A stretch of DNA of 20,693 bases from positions 1 through 20,693 of the forward strand of contig JADQBO010000406.1 of NCBI GenBank assembly GCA_016278585.1, in the 5' to 3' direction. The notes beneath the pieces were generated by a model that saw nothing but the letters and a program-made list of their open reading frames with translations, did no database searches and was not told the DNA's origin. Source of the stretch: Desulfosporosinus sp. (GTDB lineage: Bacteria; Bacillota; Desulfitobacteriia; Desulfitobacteriales; Desulfitobacteriaceae). This document shows, piece by piece, positions 13,770-20,693 of this stretch; the stretch's first letter is position 1, and the number at the start of each line of letters is the position of its first letter. The position numbers were made by a program, and so were the translations under genes.

Positions 13770-15512
13770 TTGAGCATTCAAGATCGCTATCGATTATGGT
13801 CGGAAAACCCCTACTTTAATGAAGAAACGCGGCAAGAGCTAAGGGGAATCAACGATCCACAAGAAATTGAGGACCGCTTTTATACTGATCTAGAATTCGG
13901 CACAGGTGGGTTAAGGGGAATTATTGCAGCTGGTACAAATCGAATGAATAAATATGTAATCCGTAAAGTAACCCAAGGGTTAGCAGAGTGTGTTTGTGAT
14001 CATGGGCAAGAAGGAATGCAGAGTGGAGTAGTAATAGCCTATGACTCTCGTAAATACTCTCCAGAATTCGCCCTCGAGGCGGCCCTGGTTCTTACTCAAA
14101 ACAGAATCAAAGTGTACCTTTTTGATGCACTTCGTCCGACACCGGAACTTTCCTTTGCTGTCCGTTATCTGAATGCTTTAGCGGGAATTGTTGTAACAGC
14201 AAGTCACAACCCTAAAACCTATAACGGTTACAAAGTATATTGGGATGATGGCGGACAAGTGCCTCCAGTCAAAGCGAATCAAATTCTTGCCCGTATAGAA
14301 GCCAGAGAGAGTTGGTTGGGAATCGAGCCTATGCCGATTGAAGAAGCGAAGAGGACGGGCTTACTCCAGATTATTGGTGAAGAAATCGATAAACCCTATC
14401 TTGCCCGTGTCCGGGAACTTGCATTGTATCCTGATCTCGATGCTCAAAAAGGGAAGGATTTGAGGATTGTCTATACTCCTCTGCATGGGGCGGGGAATAT
14501 ACTGGTCCGAAGGGCTTTGTCTGAACTCGGTTTCAGTTCGGTAAACGTTGTACTCGAACAAGAGTACCCCGATCCAGAATTCACGACTGTACCATATCCC
14601 AATCCAGAAATACCAGCAACGTTTGAACTTGCACGGAAGTACGGTCAAGAGATAAATGCAGATTTACTCTTAGCGACCGATCCGGATGCTGACCGATTGG
14701 GAGTAGTCTTGCGTACACCTCAAGGCTCATATAAACAGCTTACGGGCAATCAAATTGGAATATTATTAACGTATTATCTTCTATCTCAGAAAAAGTCCTT
14801 AGGTTGTCTTCCTGATAATGCAACGATTATTAAAACTGTCGCCTCAACTGATTTGGCAGATGAAGTTGCTCGTTATTTTAATGTTCGAGTAGAAAACGTA
14901 CTAACAGGGTTTAAATTCATTGCTGAAAAAGAAAGGGAAATGGAGGAGCAGGGTTGGGGGACGTTCCAATTTGGTTTCGAAGAAAGTTACGGATATTTAG
15001 CAGGAGATTTCGTTAGGGATAAAGACGCAATTATCGCTTCAGTCATCTTAGCTGAAGCCGCCCTCTACTATCAGCAGGTTGAAGGACGCAATCTCTTTGA
15101 TGTCCTTGAGAGTATCTATAAACAATTTGGATACTACCTTGAAGACCAAGAGTCCCTTGCCCTAGAGGGGAAACTTGGTAAAGAAGAGATGGCCTTTATT
15201 ATGGATTCACTTCGTCAAGAGGAGATCCTTAAATTTAGCGATATGCCTATTAATAGATTTGATGACTATGAACTACAAATCAGTAAAAACTTTAAAACTG
15301 GCCAGACATCTCCCCTTAAACTTCCTCGTTCGAATGTTTTACGATATTCTTTTGAAGGTGGGGGTTTTGTTATGGTGCGACCTTCTGGAACAGAACCTAA
15401 AATTAAGTTTTACTTTTCAGTTAAAGCAAACACTTTACCAGAGGCGGAAGTTACTCTCCGTAAGGTTAAAGAGGATGTCATGGGTCGTATTACTCAAATT
15501 AGATCCGTATAA
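13770..15512 (+). CDS. pgcA: Alpha-phosphohexomutase (phosphoglucomutase, PgcA-like)
   Basis: This enzyme interconverts glucose-1-phosphate and glucose-6-phosphate (possibly mannose phosphates) via a phosphoserine enzyme, feeding UDP-glucose and cell-envelope glycan synthesis. The 580-aa length equals the Bacillus PgcA type. Motifs in order are FGTGGLRG near the N-terminus, TASHNP with active serine S145 (143-148), metal-binding DPDADR (304-309), substrate-specificity loop GFEES (402-406), and the C-terminal phosphate-binding RPSGTEPK. I chose TTG 13770 because GAGGAGG (13754-13760) lies 9 nt upstream. In-frame upstream codons (TTG 13737, ATG 13743, ATG 13752) are poorly placed relative to this site and add unconserved-looking residues. 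Sugar preference cannot be read from motifs alone. Confidence 0.93.
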   Translation: MSIQDRYRLWSENPYFNEETRQELRGINDPQEIEDRFYTDLEFGTGGLRGIIAAGTNRMNKYVIRKVTQGLAECVCDHGQEGMQSGVVIAYDSRKYSPEFALEAALVLTQNRIKVYLFDALRPTPELSFAVRYLNALAGIVVTASHNPKTYNGYKVYWDDGGQVPPVKANQILARIEARESWLGIEPMPIEEAKRTGLLQIIGEEIDKPYLARVRELALYPDLDAQKGKDLRIVYTPLHGAGNILVRRALSELGFSSVNVVLEQEYPDPEFTTVPYPNPEIPATFELARKYGQEINADLLLATDPDADRLGVVLRTPQGSYKQLTGNQIGILLTYYLLSQKKSLGCLPDNATIIKTVASTDLADEVARYFNVRVENVLTGFKFIAEKEREMEEQGWGTFQFGFEESYGYLAGDFVRDKDAIIASVILAEAALYYQQVEGRNLFDVLESIYKQFGYYLEDQESLALEGKLGKEEMAFIMDSLRQEEILKFSDMPINRFDDYELQISKNFKTGQTSPLKLPRSNVLRYSFEGGGFVMVRPSGTEPKIKFYFSVKANTLPEAEVTLRKVKEDVMGRITQIRSV

Positions 15513-15667
15513 TATGGAGATCAGGAACCACTTTTTAGTGAGAATTCTCTCAGTAAGGGTAGTATAGAAAAGGATTTTTGTCCTACACGTCGAATTCTCC
15601 CGAGATGAGTTAGATATGGACACTTTAGTTTTGTTCGATATGTCTACCTAAAAGGGAGAGTTTCTCA

Positions 15668-16597
15668 ATGCAAATAAGAGACCACTGGTTCGCCGTTGTT
15701 AATCCGCATTCTGCTAATGGCAGCACTCGGAAACGGTGGCCTCAGTACTTAAAACGATTAAGAGATGAAGGATATTCTATTGACTTTACCTATACGACAG
15801 GGCCTGGAGATGCAATCCGAATTACACAACGGGCCTTGAAGGAAGGATGTACCCAGATCATGTCTGTCGGAGGAGACGGGACCATGAACGAAGTGGTTAA
15901 TGGTTTCTTCTTTGATAATCAGCTAATAAATCCTCAAGCTGAGCTTGCAATTTTTTCACATGGTACTGGAAGCGATTTTATACGAACATTACAAATCCCT
16001 AAAGGAATTGACGGTTTTATAGAAGTCCTAAGACGGGGTCGCAAACGAATGGTTGATGTAGGGGAAGTTCTCTTCTATGATAACTATGGGTTGCAAATTA
16101 GCCGTTATTTCCTTAACGTGGCGGATGTCGGCCTAGGTGGAGAGACAGTCGCTCGGGTCAATCGGCAAAGTAAGCTGCTGGGCGGTAAACTATCCTTTCT
16201 TATTGGATCAATTAACAGTATTATTCGTTATCGCAATAAGGTAATGAACTGTGAAATCGATGGGAAACTAATCTATAGTGGACGGCTTAACAGTATTATG
16301 ATAGCAAACGGTCGATATATCGGCGGCGGAATGATGATTGCGCCTCATGCAGAACTCGATGATGGGTTTTTTGATATAGTTTGTTTGGGTGACTTTTCAA
16401 GTTGGACAATCTTACGACATATGCTTAAGATCTATCGGGGGACTCATCTTAAAATATCCGGCGTTAGTGTACATCGTGGTCGCTCTGTTGTCATAACTTC
16501 AGATGAAAAGGTATTGCTTGATATTGATGGAGAGCAACCTGGCCAAGTACCAATCCATTTAAAAATTAACTCCAAGATTCTTTGTCTTTGGGAGTAA
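15668..16597 (+). CDS. Diacylglycerol/lipid kinase family protein (YegS/BmrU type)
   Basis: The 309-aa soluble protein belongs to the DAGK_cat family (PF00781), which transfers phosphate from ATP to diacylglycerol or a related lipid. Signs are the N-terminal VNPHSANG, the nucleotide loop GGDGTMNEVVNG (68-79), and GTGSDFIRT (99-107; usually GTANDF in the family, so the Ala-Asn pair is Gly-Ser here). Later motifs are NVADVGLGGETV, IANGRYIGGGMMIAP and LLDIDGEQPG near the end. The length is typical for DgkB/YegS (about 300 aa). ATG 15668 has AAGGGAGAG 7 nt upstream. Probably recycles diacylglycerol to phosphatidic acid. A 155-bp gap separates it from pgcA, with no clear terminator and a repeated GAATTCTC. 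Substrate not proven. Confidence 0.9.
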   Translation: MQIRDHWFAVVNPHSANGSTRKRWPQYLKRLRDEGYSIDFTYTTGPGDAIRITQRALKEGCTQIMSVGGDGTMNEVVNGFFFDNQLINPQAELAIFSHGTGSDFIRTLQIPKGIDGFIEVLRRGRKRMVDVGEVLFYDNYGLQISRYFLNVADVGLGGETVARVNRQSKLLGGKLSFLIGSINSIIRYRNKVMNCEIDGKLIYSGRLNSIMIANGRYIGGGMMIAPHAELDDGFFDIVCLGDFSSWTILRHMLKIYRGTHLKISGVSVHRGRSVVITSDEKVLLDIDGEQPGQVPIHLKINSKILCLWE

Positions 16598-16680
16598 ACG
16601 ATACGAAGTTCCATATAACATCATTTATATACTAGCTATAAACGGTCCGAACGCACTTATATTGATTGTATTAACTTATT

Positions 16681-16730
16681 ACGGGGATAGGTATTCATAG
16701 GAGTTCTATGAGTTACCTATCCCTGTTTTT
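16681..16730 (+). terminator. Terminator after the lipid kinase gene
   Basis: A 13-bp outer stem (16681-16693 with 16714-16726, ACGGGGATAGGTA / TACCTATCCCTGT, one G-U) carries an inner stem TCATAG / CTATGA (16695-16700 with 16706-16711) around a 5-nt loop. The T run at 16726-16730 follows directly. The stem is clear and the U-tract good. Confidence 0.8.
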
Positions 16731-16753
16731 AATGTAACCTTTTACACATATGT

Positions 16754-16789
16754 ATTGTAAACAGTTCAGCTGTCCCTGTTTTTTACAAT
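16754..16789 (+). repeat. REP-like palindromic element, copy 2 (diverged)
   Basis: ATTGTAAACAG (16754-16764) and CTGTTTTTTACAAT (16776-16789) pair with a 3-T bulge. The centre TTCAGCTGTCC differs from copy 3 but shares the AAACAGTTCA...CTGTCCC...CTGTTT frame. It is related to the copies at 13578 and 16808. Confidence 0.55.
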
Positions 16790-16807
16790 GTTTCCCTACG
16801 CTTAGTT

Positions 16808-16834
16808 GAAACAGTTCACCTGTCCCCCTGTTTC
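16808..16834 (+). repeat. REP-like palindromic element, copy 3
   Basis: GAAACAG and CTGTTTC are perfect inverted ends of a 27-bp element with the centre TTCACCTGTCCCC. One further pair (16807, 16835) extends the stem. Its reverse complement is 25/27 identical to copy 1 at 13578-13604. Confidence 0.65.
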
Positions 16835-16837
16835 AGA

Positions 16838-16881
16838 AAGGTCAATATTGGTCAGAAAAATGTCTGACCAATATTGACCTT
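16838..16881. promoter_or_regulatory. Perfect 19-bp inverted repeat: paired CtsR-like operator
   Basis: The left arm (16838-16856) reads AA then GGTCAAT-ATT-GGTCAGA. The right arm (16863-16881) is its exact reverse complement, with a 6-bp centre. Each arm contains two heptads of the CtsR type (consensus A/GGTCAAA-NAN-A/GGTCAAA), 12 of 14 heptad bases matching, though the spacer centre is T rather than A. The right arm includes the -35 of the promoter at 16874. CtsR is the Firmicutes repressor of clp genes and could repress by occluding RNA polymerase. Alternatively it is an RNA hairpin, though no U-tract follows. Confidence 0.7.
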
Positions 16882-16902
16882 CGAGGGAAAAAGGACTATA
16901 AT
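16874..16902 (+). promoter_or_regulatory. Consensus sigma-A promoter of dnaJ-clpB
   Basis: TTGACC at 16874-16879 and TATAAT at 16897-16902 are separated by exactly 17 bp, a near-consensus housekeeping promoter. Its -35 lies inside the right arm of the inverted repeat at 16838-16881. Transcription should start near 16909. Confidence 0.8.
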
Positions 16903-16992
16903 TTAGATATCAAGGAAAAAATACTCTAAAATAAGCTATATCCGATTTGAAGAAAGCATGCCTATAAAACATGATTAATATGAGGTGAAAGT

Positions 16993-17973
16993 ATGGACTT
17001 TAAAGATTACTATGTCAGCCTAGGTGTTTCACCTGATGCCGATGAAAAAACGATCAAGAAGGCTTATCAAAAACTTGCTAAAAAATACCATCCGGATGTT
17101 AATCCAGGAGATAAAGTAGCTGAAGAAAAATTCAAAGAGGCTATGGAAGCTTATCAAGCGATTAGTGATCCTGAAAAACGACGTAAATATGACGAATTAC
17201 GGCAGGACTATCAACAATGGAAGGCTCGCGGAGGACGCGGTGATTATAATTGGGATCGTTGGCAGTCTAATCCTGGGGGTGGGGGCGCTGGGCAAACCCA
17301 TACTATGTCTCCAGAAGATTTTGCTGAAATGTTCGGTGGCACAGGTGGATTTAACTTCGGAGGGGATGGATACTCTGACTTCTTCTCAACTCTCTTTGGA
17401 GGTGGAGGACAAGGTCGCGGGTTCGGTAGAAGCTCAAATGTAGGTCGTGCTCGCCAGGGACAGGACCTTGAAGTAGAGGTTCAAGTGACTCTCGAGGAAG
17501 CTTATACAGGAACTACAAGAATAATTCGTACCGGAGAAAAGCAAATTGAGGCTAAGATCCCTAAGGGGGTGCGAACAGGTTCAAAGGTACGCCTTGCAGG
17601 TCAAGGGGGTCCTGGAGTTGCAGGTGGATCAGCTGGTAATCTCTATCTGATTGTAACGGTTAGCCCACATTCTCACTTTGTTCGCGATGGAAATGATTTG
17701 AGGGCCAAGGTCCCGGTCGACTTTTACCGAGCCATTTTAGGTGGGGAGGTTGGTGTTCGAACCTTTAGCGGAGAAGTCCTACTAAAAATTCCCCCACTTA
17801 CCCAAAGCGGAAAGAAATTTCGTTTAAAAGGAAAAGGCATACCGAACTTAGAAAATCCCACTCAACAGGGGGACCTCTTAGTGGAAGTGTCAATCACTAT
17901 ACCAGAAAACATGAATGAGCAGGAAATTTCGGCTCTTCGTGATCTAGCAGATAAAAGAGGAGTTATTGTATAG
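16993..17973 (+). CDS. cbpA: DnaJ/CbpA-type J-domain co-chaperone (no zinc finger)
   Basis: This co-chaperone stimulates DnaK ATP hydrolysis and delivers substrates. The 326-aa protein has a J domain (about 1-70) with the His-Pro-Asp tripeptide at 33-35 (KYHPDVNPGD). A Gly/Phe-rich region follows (about 95-145, GGTGGFNFGG, GGGGQGRGFG), then two C-terminal substrate domains (GQDLEVEVQVTLEEAYTGT... and HFVRDGNDLRAKVPVDFYRAILGG). The CxxCxGxG zinc-finger repeats of canonical DnaJ are absent, which makes it CbpA-type (class B). ATG 16993 has GAGGTGA upstream. It is first in a unit with clpB, 48 bp apart, under a putative CtsR operator, so disaggregation partners are co-expressed. Confidence 0.92.
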   Translation: MDFKDYYVSLGVSPDADEKTIKKAYQKLAKKYHPDVNPGDKVAEEKFKEAMEAYQAISDPEKRRKYDELRQDYQQWKARGGRGDYNWDRWQSNPGGGGAGQTHTMSPEDFAEMFGGTGGFNFGGDGYSDFFSTLFGGGGQGRGFGRSSNVGRARQGQDLEVEVQVTLEEAYTGTTRIIRTGEKQIEAKIPKGVRTGSKVRLAGQGGPGVAGGSAGNLYLIVTVSPHSHFVRDGNDLRAKVPVDFYRAILGGEVGVRTFSGEVLLKIPPLTQSGKKFRLKGKGIPNLENPTQQGDLLVEVSITIPENMNEQEISALRDLADKRGVIV

Positions 17974-18021
17974 GATTAGGCCATGGTGCTATAACCTAGC
18001 TTGAAAAGGAGTGGAAGATTA

Positions 18022-20622
18022 ATGTCATTTGATACTAACCGTTTTACCCAGAAATCTCAGGAAGCGATTACAAGCGCCCAAACAATGGCTGAACGTAACG
18101 GAAACAGCCTAGTAGAGCCTGAACATCTTTTACTCTCCCTATTAGAGCAAGGAGAGGGTGTTGTTCCCCAAGTACTAACTAAATTAGGCTTGGCAGTTGG
18201 TGCACTCATTCAAACTGTACGTCAAGAGATCAACCGATTTCCCCGTATGAGCGGTGGTAATATGCAGATCAGTATCTCCCCCCGCTTACGAACGGTCTTA
18301 GTGGATGCTCATGATGAGATGACCCCGTTTGGTGATGAGTACGTCAGTACAGAGCATTTACTGCTTGGGATTATTGGGAAGGCCGGGGGGGCTGCCCAAC
18401 AAGTTCTCAAGCAAGCAGGAGTGACCAGGGAAAAATTGCTTCAAGCCTTGCGTGAGGTTAGAGGAACCCAACGTGTAACTAGTCCAAACCCTGAAGGAAC
18501 CTATGCAGCCCTTGAACAATATGGACTTAACTTAGTGCAGCAAGCACGGCGCGGACGTCTTGATCCAGTTATTGGCCGTGACGAGGAGATTCGCAGAGTC
18601 ATTCAAACTCTTTCCAGACGTACTAAAAATAATCCGGTCTTGATTGGAGAGCCAGGGGTAGGGAAAACAGCCATTGTAGAAGGATTAGCTCAAAGGATTG
18701 TCCGGGGAGATGTCCCCGAGGTAATCAAGGATAAACAAGTGATTTCTCTGGATATGGGATCCTTAATTGCTGGAGCTAAGTACCGTGGGGAGTTTGAGGA
18801 ACGCTTAAAGGCAGTCCTCAAAGAAATCCAAGATCGTGATGATGTAATCCTGTTTATCGACGAATTGCATACTGTCGTTGGGGCTGGAGCGGCAGAAGGA
18901 GCAATGGATGCTAGCAATATGCTTAAGCCAATGCTTGCTCGTGGAGAACTCAGTATGCTTGGGGCGACAACGCTAGCTGAATATCGCAAGCACATTGAGA
19001 AAGATGCCGCACTTGAACGACGTTTTCAGCCAATCATGGTTGATGCACCCACAGTTGAAGATACTATTTCAATACTGCGCGGTCTAAAGGAACGTTATGA
19101 AACACATCACGGAGTAAGAATTACAGATGGGGCAATTATTGCTGCAGCTATTCTTTCAGATCGCTATATTAGTGACCGGTTTCTTCCTGATAAAGCGATT
19201 GACTTGATTGATGAAGCTGGTGCACGAATGCGTATGGAAATCACTAGTGACCCTTACGAGTTAGATCAGATTAAACGTCGAATGATGCAACTTGAAATCG
19301 AGCGAGAAGCCCTAAAGAAAGAAAAAGATGAGGCTAGCAAGGAGCGCTTAGCGAAAATTGAGGAAGAGTTAGGAAACCTTAAAGAAGAACGTTTTGGAAT
19401 GGAAGCGCAGTTGCAAGGGGAACGTGAAATTCTTGTTCGGATTCAACAGCTTAAAGAAGAAGTTGACCGTTCTCGCACTTTAATGGAGCAAGCTCAACAG
19501 CAATTAGATTATAATAAAGCGGCTGAACTACAGTATGGAATTATTCCGAATTTGGAAAAAGAACTTAAAAACACTGAACAAAAACTACAAGTTAACAAAA
19601 ATACTTTATTAAAACAAGAGGTAGTAGAGCAAGATATTGCCGAAATCGTGGCAACATGGACCCATGTTCCCGTTTCTAAACTGATGGAAAGTGAGATGCA
19701 AAAGCTAATTCATATGGAGGATCGAATTCATCAAAGGGTTATTGGTCAAGAGGAGGCTGTTCAAGCCGTCTCTGATGCAGTACGGCGAGCACGTGCTGGG
19801 CTACAAGACCCAAATAGACCTTTAGGATCATTTCTTTTCTTAGGGCCTACGGGGGTTGGAAAAACTGAACTTTCTAGAGCCTTAGCAGAATTCCTTTTTG
19901 ATGATGAACAGGCTATGGTTCGGATTGATATGTCCGAGTATATGGAAAAGCATACGGTTTCGCGCCTGATCGGAGCCCCTCCTGGATATGTGGGGCATGA
20001 AGAGGGTGGGCAACTTACGGAAGCTGTGCGACGTAAGCCGTATAGTGTCATTCTTTTTGACGAAGTAGAGAAAGCCCATAGTGATGTTTCAAATGTTCTA
20101 TTGCAACTCTTAGACGATGGAAGGTTAACGGATGGTCAGGGCCGTGTGGTTAACTTCAAAAATACCGTTGTGATTTTAACCAGTAATATAGGAAGTCCGG
20201 CTATTCAGGAATTGACGCAACGTAACGCAACTAAAGAAGAGGTTCGAGCCACCATCAATGAAGAACTTCGTCATTATTTCCGGCCAGAATTTCTAAACCG
20301 TCTTGATGAAACCATTGTCTTTCATCCCCTTGGGCGTGAGCACATTGGTCAAATCGTTGATATCCAGCTTGGGCAGTTACGTAAACGCTTAAGTGAAAGC
20401 AAACTTACACTTGAACTTTCAGACAAAGCAATAGAGCAGCTTACGAATGAGGGGTATGACCCTATCTATGGAGCTAGGCCGCTCAAACGAGTGATCCAAC
20501 AACGTTTACAGAATTCATTGGCCCTTAAACTCTTGCAAGGTGAATTTAAGGAAGGCCAAGAGATCTTTGTAGATGTTGACGACTTGGGAAATTATTCGTT
20601 TCTGCCTGAGCGGAGTAAGTAA
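18022..20622 (+). CDS. clpB: ClpB disaggregase (Hsp100 AAA+ chaperone)
   Basis: The hexameric ATPase rescues aggregated proteins with DnaK/DnaJ. The 866-aa length is typical. From ATG 18022: N domain (about 1-145, two Clp_N repeats), NBD1 with Walker A GEPGVGKT (209-216), pore loop KYRGEFEER (253-261) and Walker B ILFIDE (276-281), and a long coiled-coil middle domain (about 410-530, rich in Glu/Lys/Gln). NBD2 has Walker A GPTGVGKT (608-615), pore loop GAPPGYVGHEEGG (651-663) and Walker B VILFDE (676-681). A C-terminal D2-small domain (GYDPIYGARPLKRVIQ) follows. The long middle domain separates ClpB from ClpC, and there is no IGF/IGL loop for ClpP binding. AAAGGAG at 18005-18011 favours ATG 18022 over TTG 18001. 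Confidence 0.96.
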   Translation: MSFDTNRFTQKSQEAITSAQTMAERNGNSLVEPEHLLLSLLEQGEGVVPQVLTKLGLAVGALIQTVRQEINRFPRMSGGNMQISISPRLRTVLVDAHDEMTPFGDEYVSTEHLLLGIIGKAGGAAQQVLKQAGVTREKLLQALREVRGTQRVTSPNPEGTYAALEQYGLNLVQQARRGRLDPVIGRDEEIRRVIQTLSRRTKNNPVLIGEPGVGKTAIVEGLAQRIVRGDVPEVIKDKQVISLDMGSLIAGAKYRGEFEERLKAVLKEIQDRDDVILFIDELHTVVGAGAAEGAMDASNMLKPMLARGELSMLGATTLAEYRKHIEKDAALERRFQPIMVDAPTVEDTISILRGLKERYETHHGVRITDGAIIAAAILSDRYISDRFLPDKAIDLIDEAGARMRMEITSDPYELDQIKRRMMQLEIEREALKKEKDEASKERLAKIEEELGNLKEERFGMEAQLQGEREILVRIQQLKEEVDRSRTLMEQAQQQLDYNKAAELQYGIIPNLEKELKNTEQKLQVNKNTLLKQEVVEQDIAEIVATWTHVPVSKLMESEMQKLIHMEDRIHQRVIGQEEAVQAVSDAVRRARAGLQDPNRPLGSFLFLGPTGVGKTELSRALAEFLFDDEQAMVRIDMSEYMEKHTVSRLIGAPPGYVGHEEGGQLTEAVRRKPYSVILFDEVEKAHSDVSNVLLQLLDDGRLTDGQGRVVNFKNTVVILTSNIGSPAIQELTQRNATKEEVRATINEELRHYFRPEFLNRLDETIVFHPLGREHIGQIVDIQLGQLRKRLSESKLTLELSDKAIEQLTNEGYDPIYGARPLKRVIQQRLQNSLALKLLQGEFKEGQEIFVDVDDLGNYSFLPERSK

Positions 20623-20654
20623 GAACCAAACGATTAATAGAAAAGAGAAGCAAG

Positions 20655-20690
20655 TCGGGGGCATTTAAGCCCCCGAATTCTTCTCCTTTT
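20655..20690 (+). terminator. Terminator of the dnaJ-clpB unit
   Basis: TCGGGGGC at 20655-20662 pairs perfectly with GCCCCCGA at 20669-20676 around ATTTAA, followed by a T-rich tract (ATTCTTCTCCTTTT) to 20690. Confidence 0.8.
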
Positions 20691-20693
20691 GAT

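Larger units (their letters stand above)
16598..16992. other. 395-bp regulatory intergenic region before dnaJ-clpB
   Basis: No ORF is visible. It contains a terminator (16681-16730), two REP-like elements (16754-16789 and 16808-16834), an inverted CtsR-like operator (16838-16881), a sigma-A promoter (16874-16902), and a leader of about 84 nt with a GAGGTGA ribosome site. The first 80 bp show nothing recognisable. Confidence 0.8.

Noticed and set aside
15175..15567. 130-aa + strand frame overlapping the end of pgcA
   Set aside because: It overlaps the conserved phosphohexomutase C-terminus in another frame, and its composition is unlike a folded protein.
16754..16881. CRISPR array or insertion-sequence ends in the clpB upstream region
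   Set aside because: Repeats are few, unevenly spaced and palindromic, with no spacers and no transposase reading frame or target duplication.

Overview
The window looks like chromosomal DNA from a low-to-moderate-GC, endospore-former-type Firmicute. The closest match by gene style is the Desulfosporosinus/Desulfitobacterium (Peptococcaceae) group. This is inferred from strong AGGAGG ribosome sites, several TTG/GTG starts, a secretin-less (monoderm) Tad locus, and the DegV, PgcA and ClpB gene types. The genus was not verified.

Region 1 (1-9134, + strand) is a Tad/Flp type IVb pilus locus. After the 3' end of a possible unknown gene and an unknown 81-aa ORF with its own terminator come a 56-aa Flp pilin, a prepilin peptidase (TadV), two pseudopilin-like proteins (TadE, TadG), CpaB, a receiver-CpaE/TadZ fusion, the CpaF ATPase, the TadB and TadC platform proteins, and a DUF192 protein. 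Pilin is made as a prepilin, cut by TadV, and assembled by CpaF with TadB/TadC. TadZ probably places the machine. No secretin, CpaC or TadD gene is present. A near-perfect palindromic hairpin between the pilin and tadV probably lets the pilin be made in excess over the machinery.

Region 2 (9119-12580) holds an M18 aminopeptidase on the minus strand, convergent with and overlapping the DUF192 gene. It is followed on + by a GNAT acetyltransferase, a tiny transcription unit with a consensus promoter, a 34-aa ORF and a terminator, and an iron-sulfur flavoprotein-like reductase.

Region 3 (12600-16597, +) carries degV, a 580-aa alpha-phosphohexomutase (PgcA-like) and a diacylglycerol-kinase-family lipid kinase, mostly as separate units with visible promoters and terminators.

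Region 4 (16598-20693, +) is a heat-shock unit: a zinc-finger-less DnaJ (CbpA type) followed by ClpB, ending in a strong terminator. Its 395-bp upstream region is the most information-rich part of the window. It has a terminator for the lipid kinase gene, two copies of a short REP-like palindromic element (a third copy lies after degV), and a perfect 19-bp inverted repeat. Each arm of that repeat reads as a CtsR-type tandem heptad box, and the right arm contains the -35 of a consensus sigma-A promoter.
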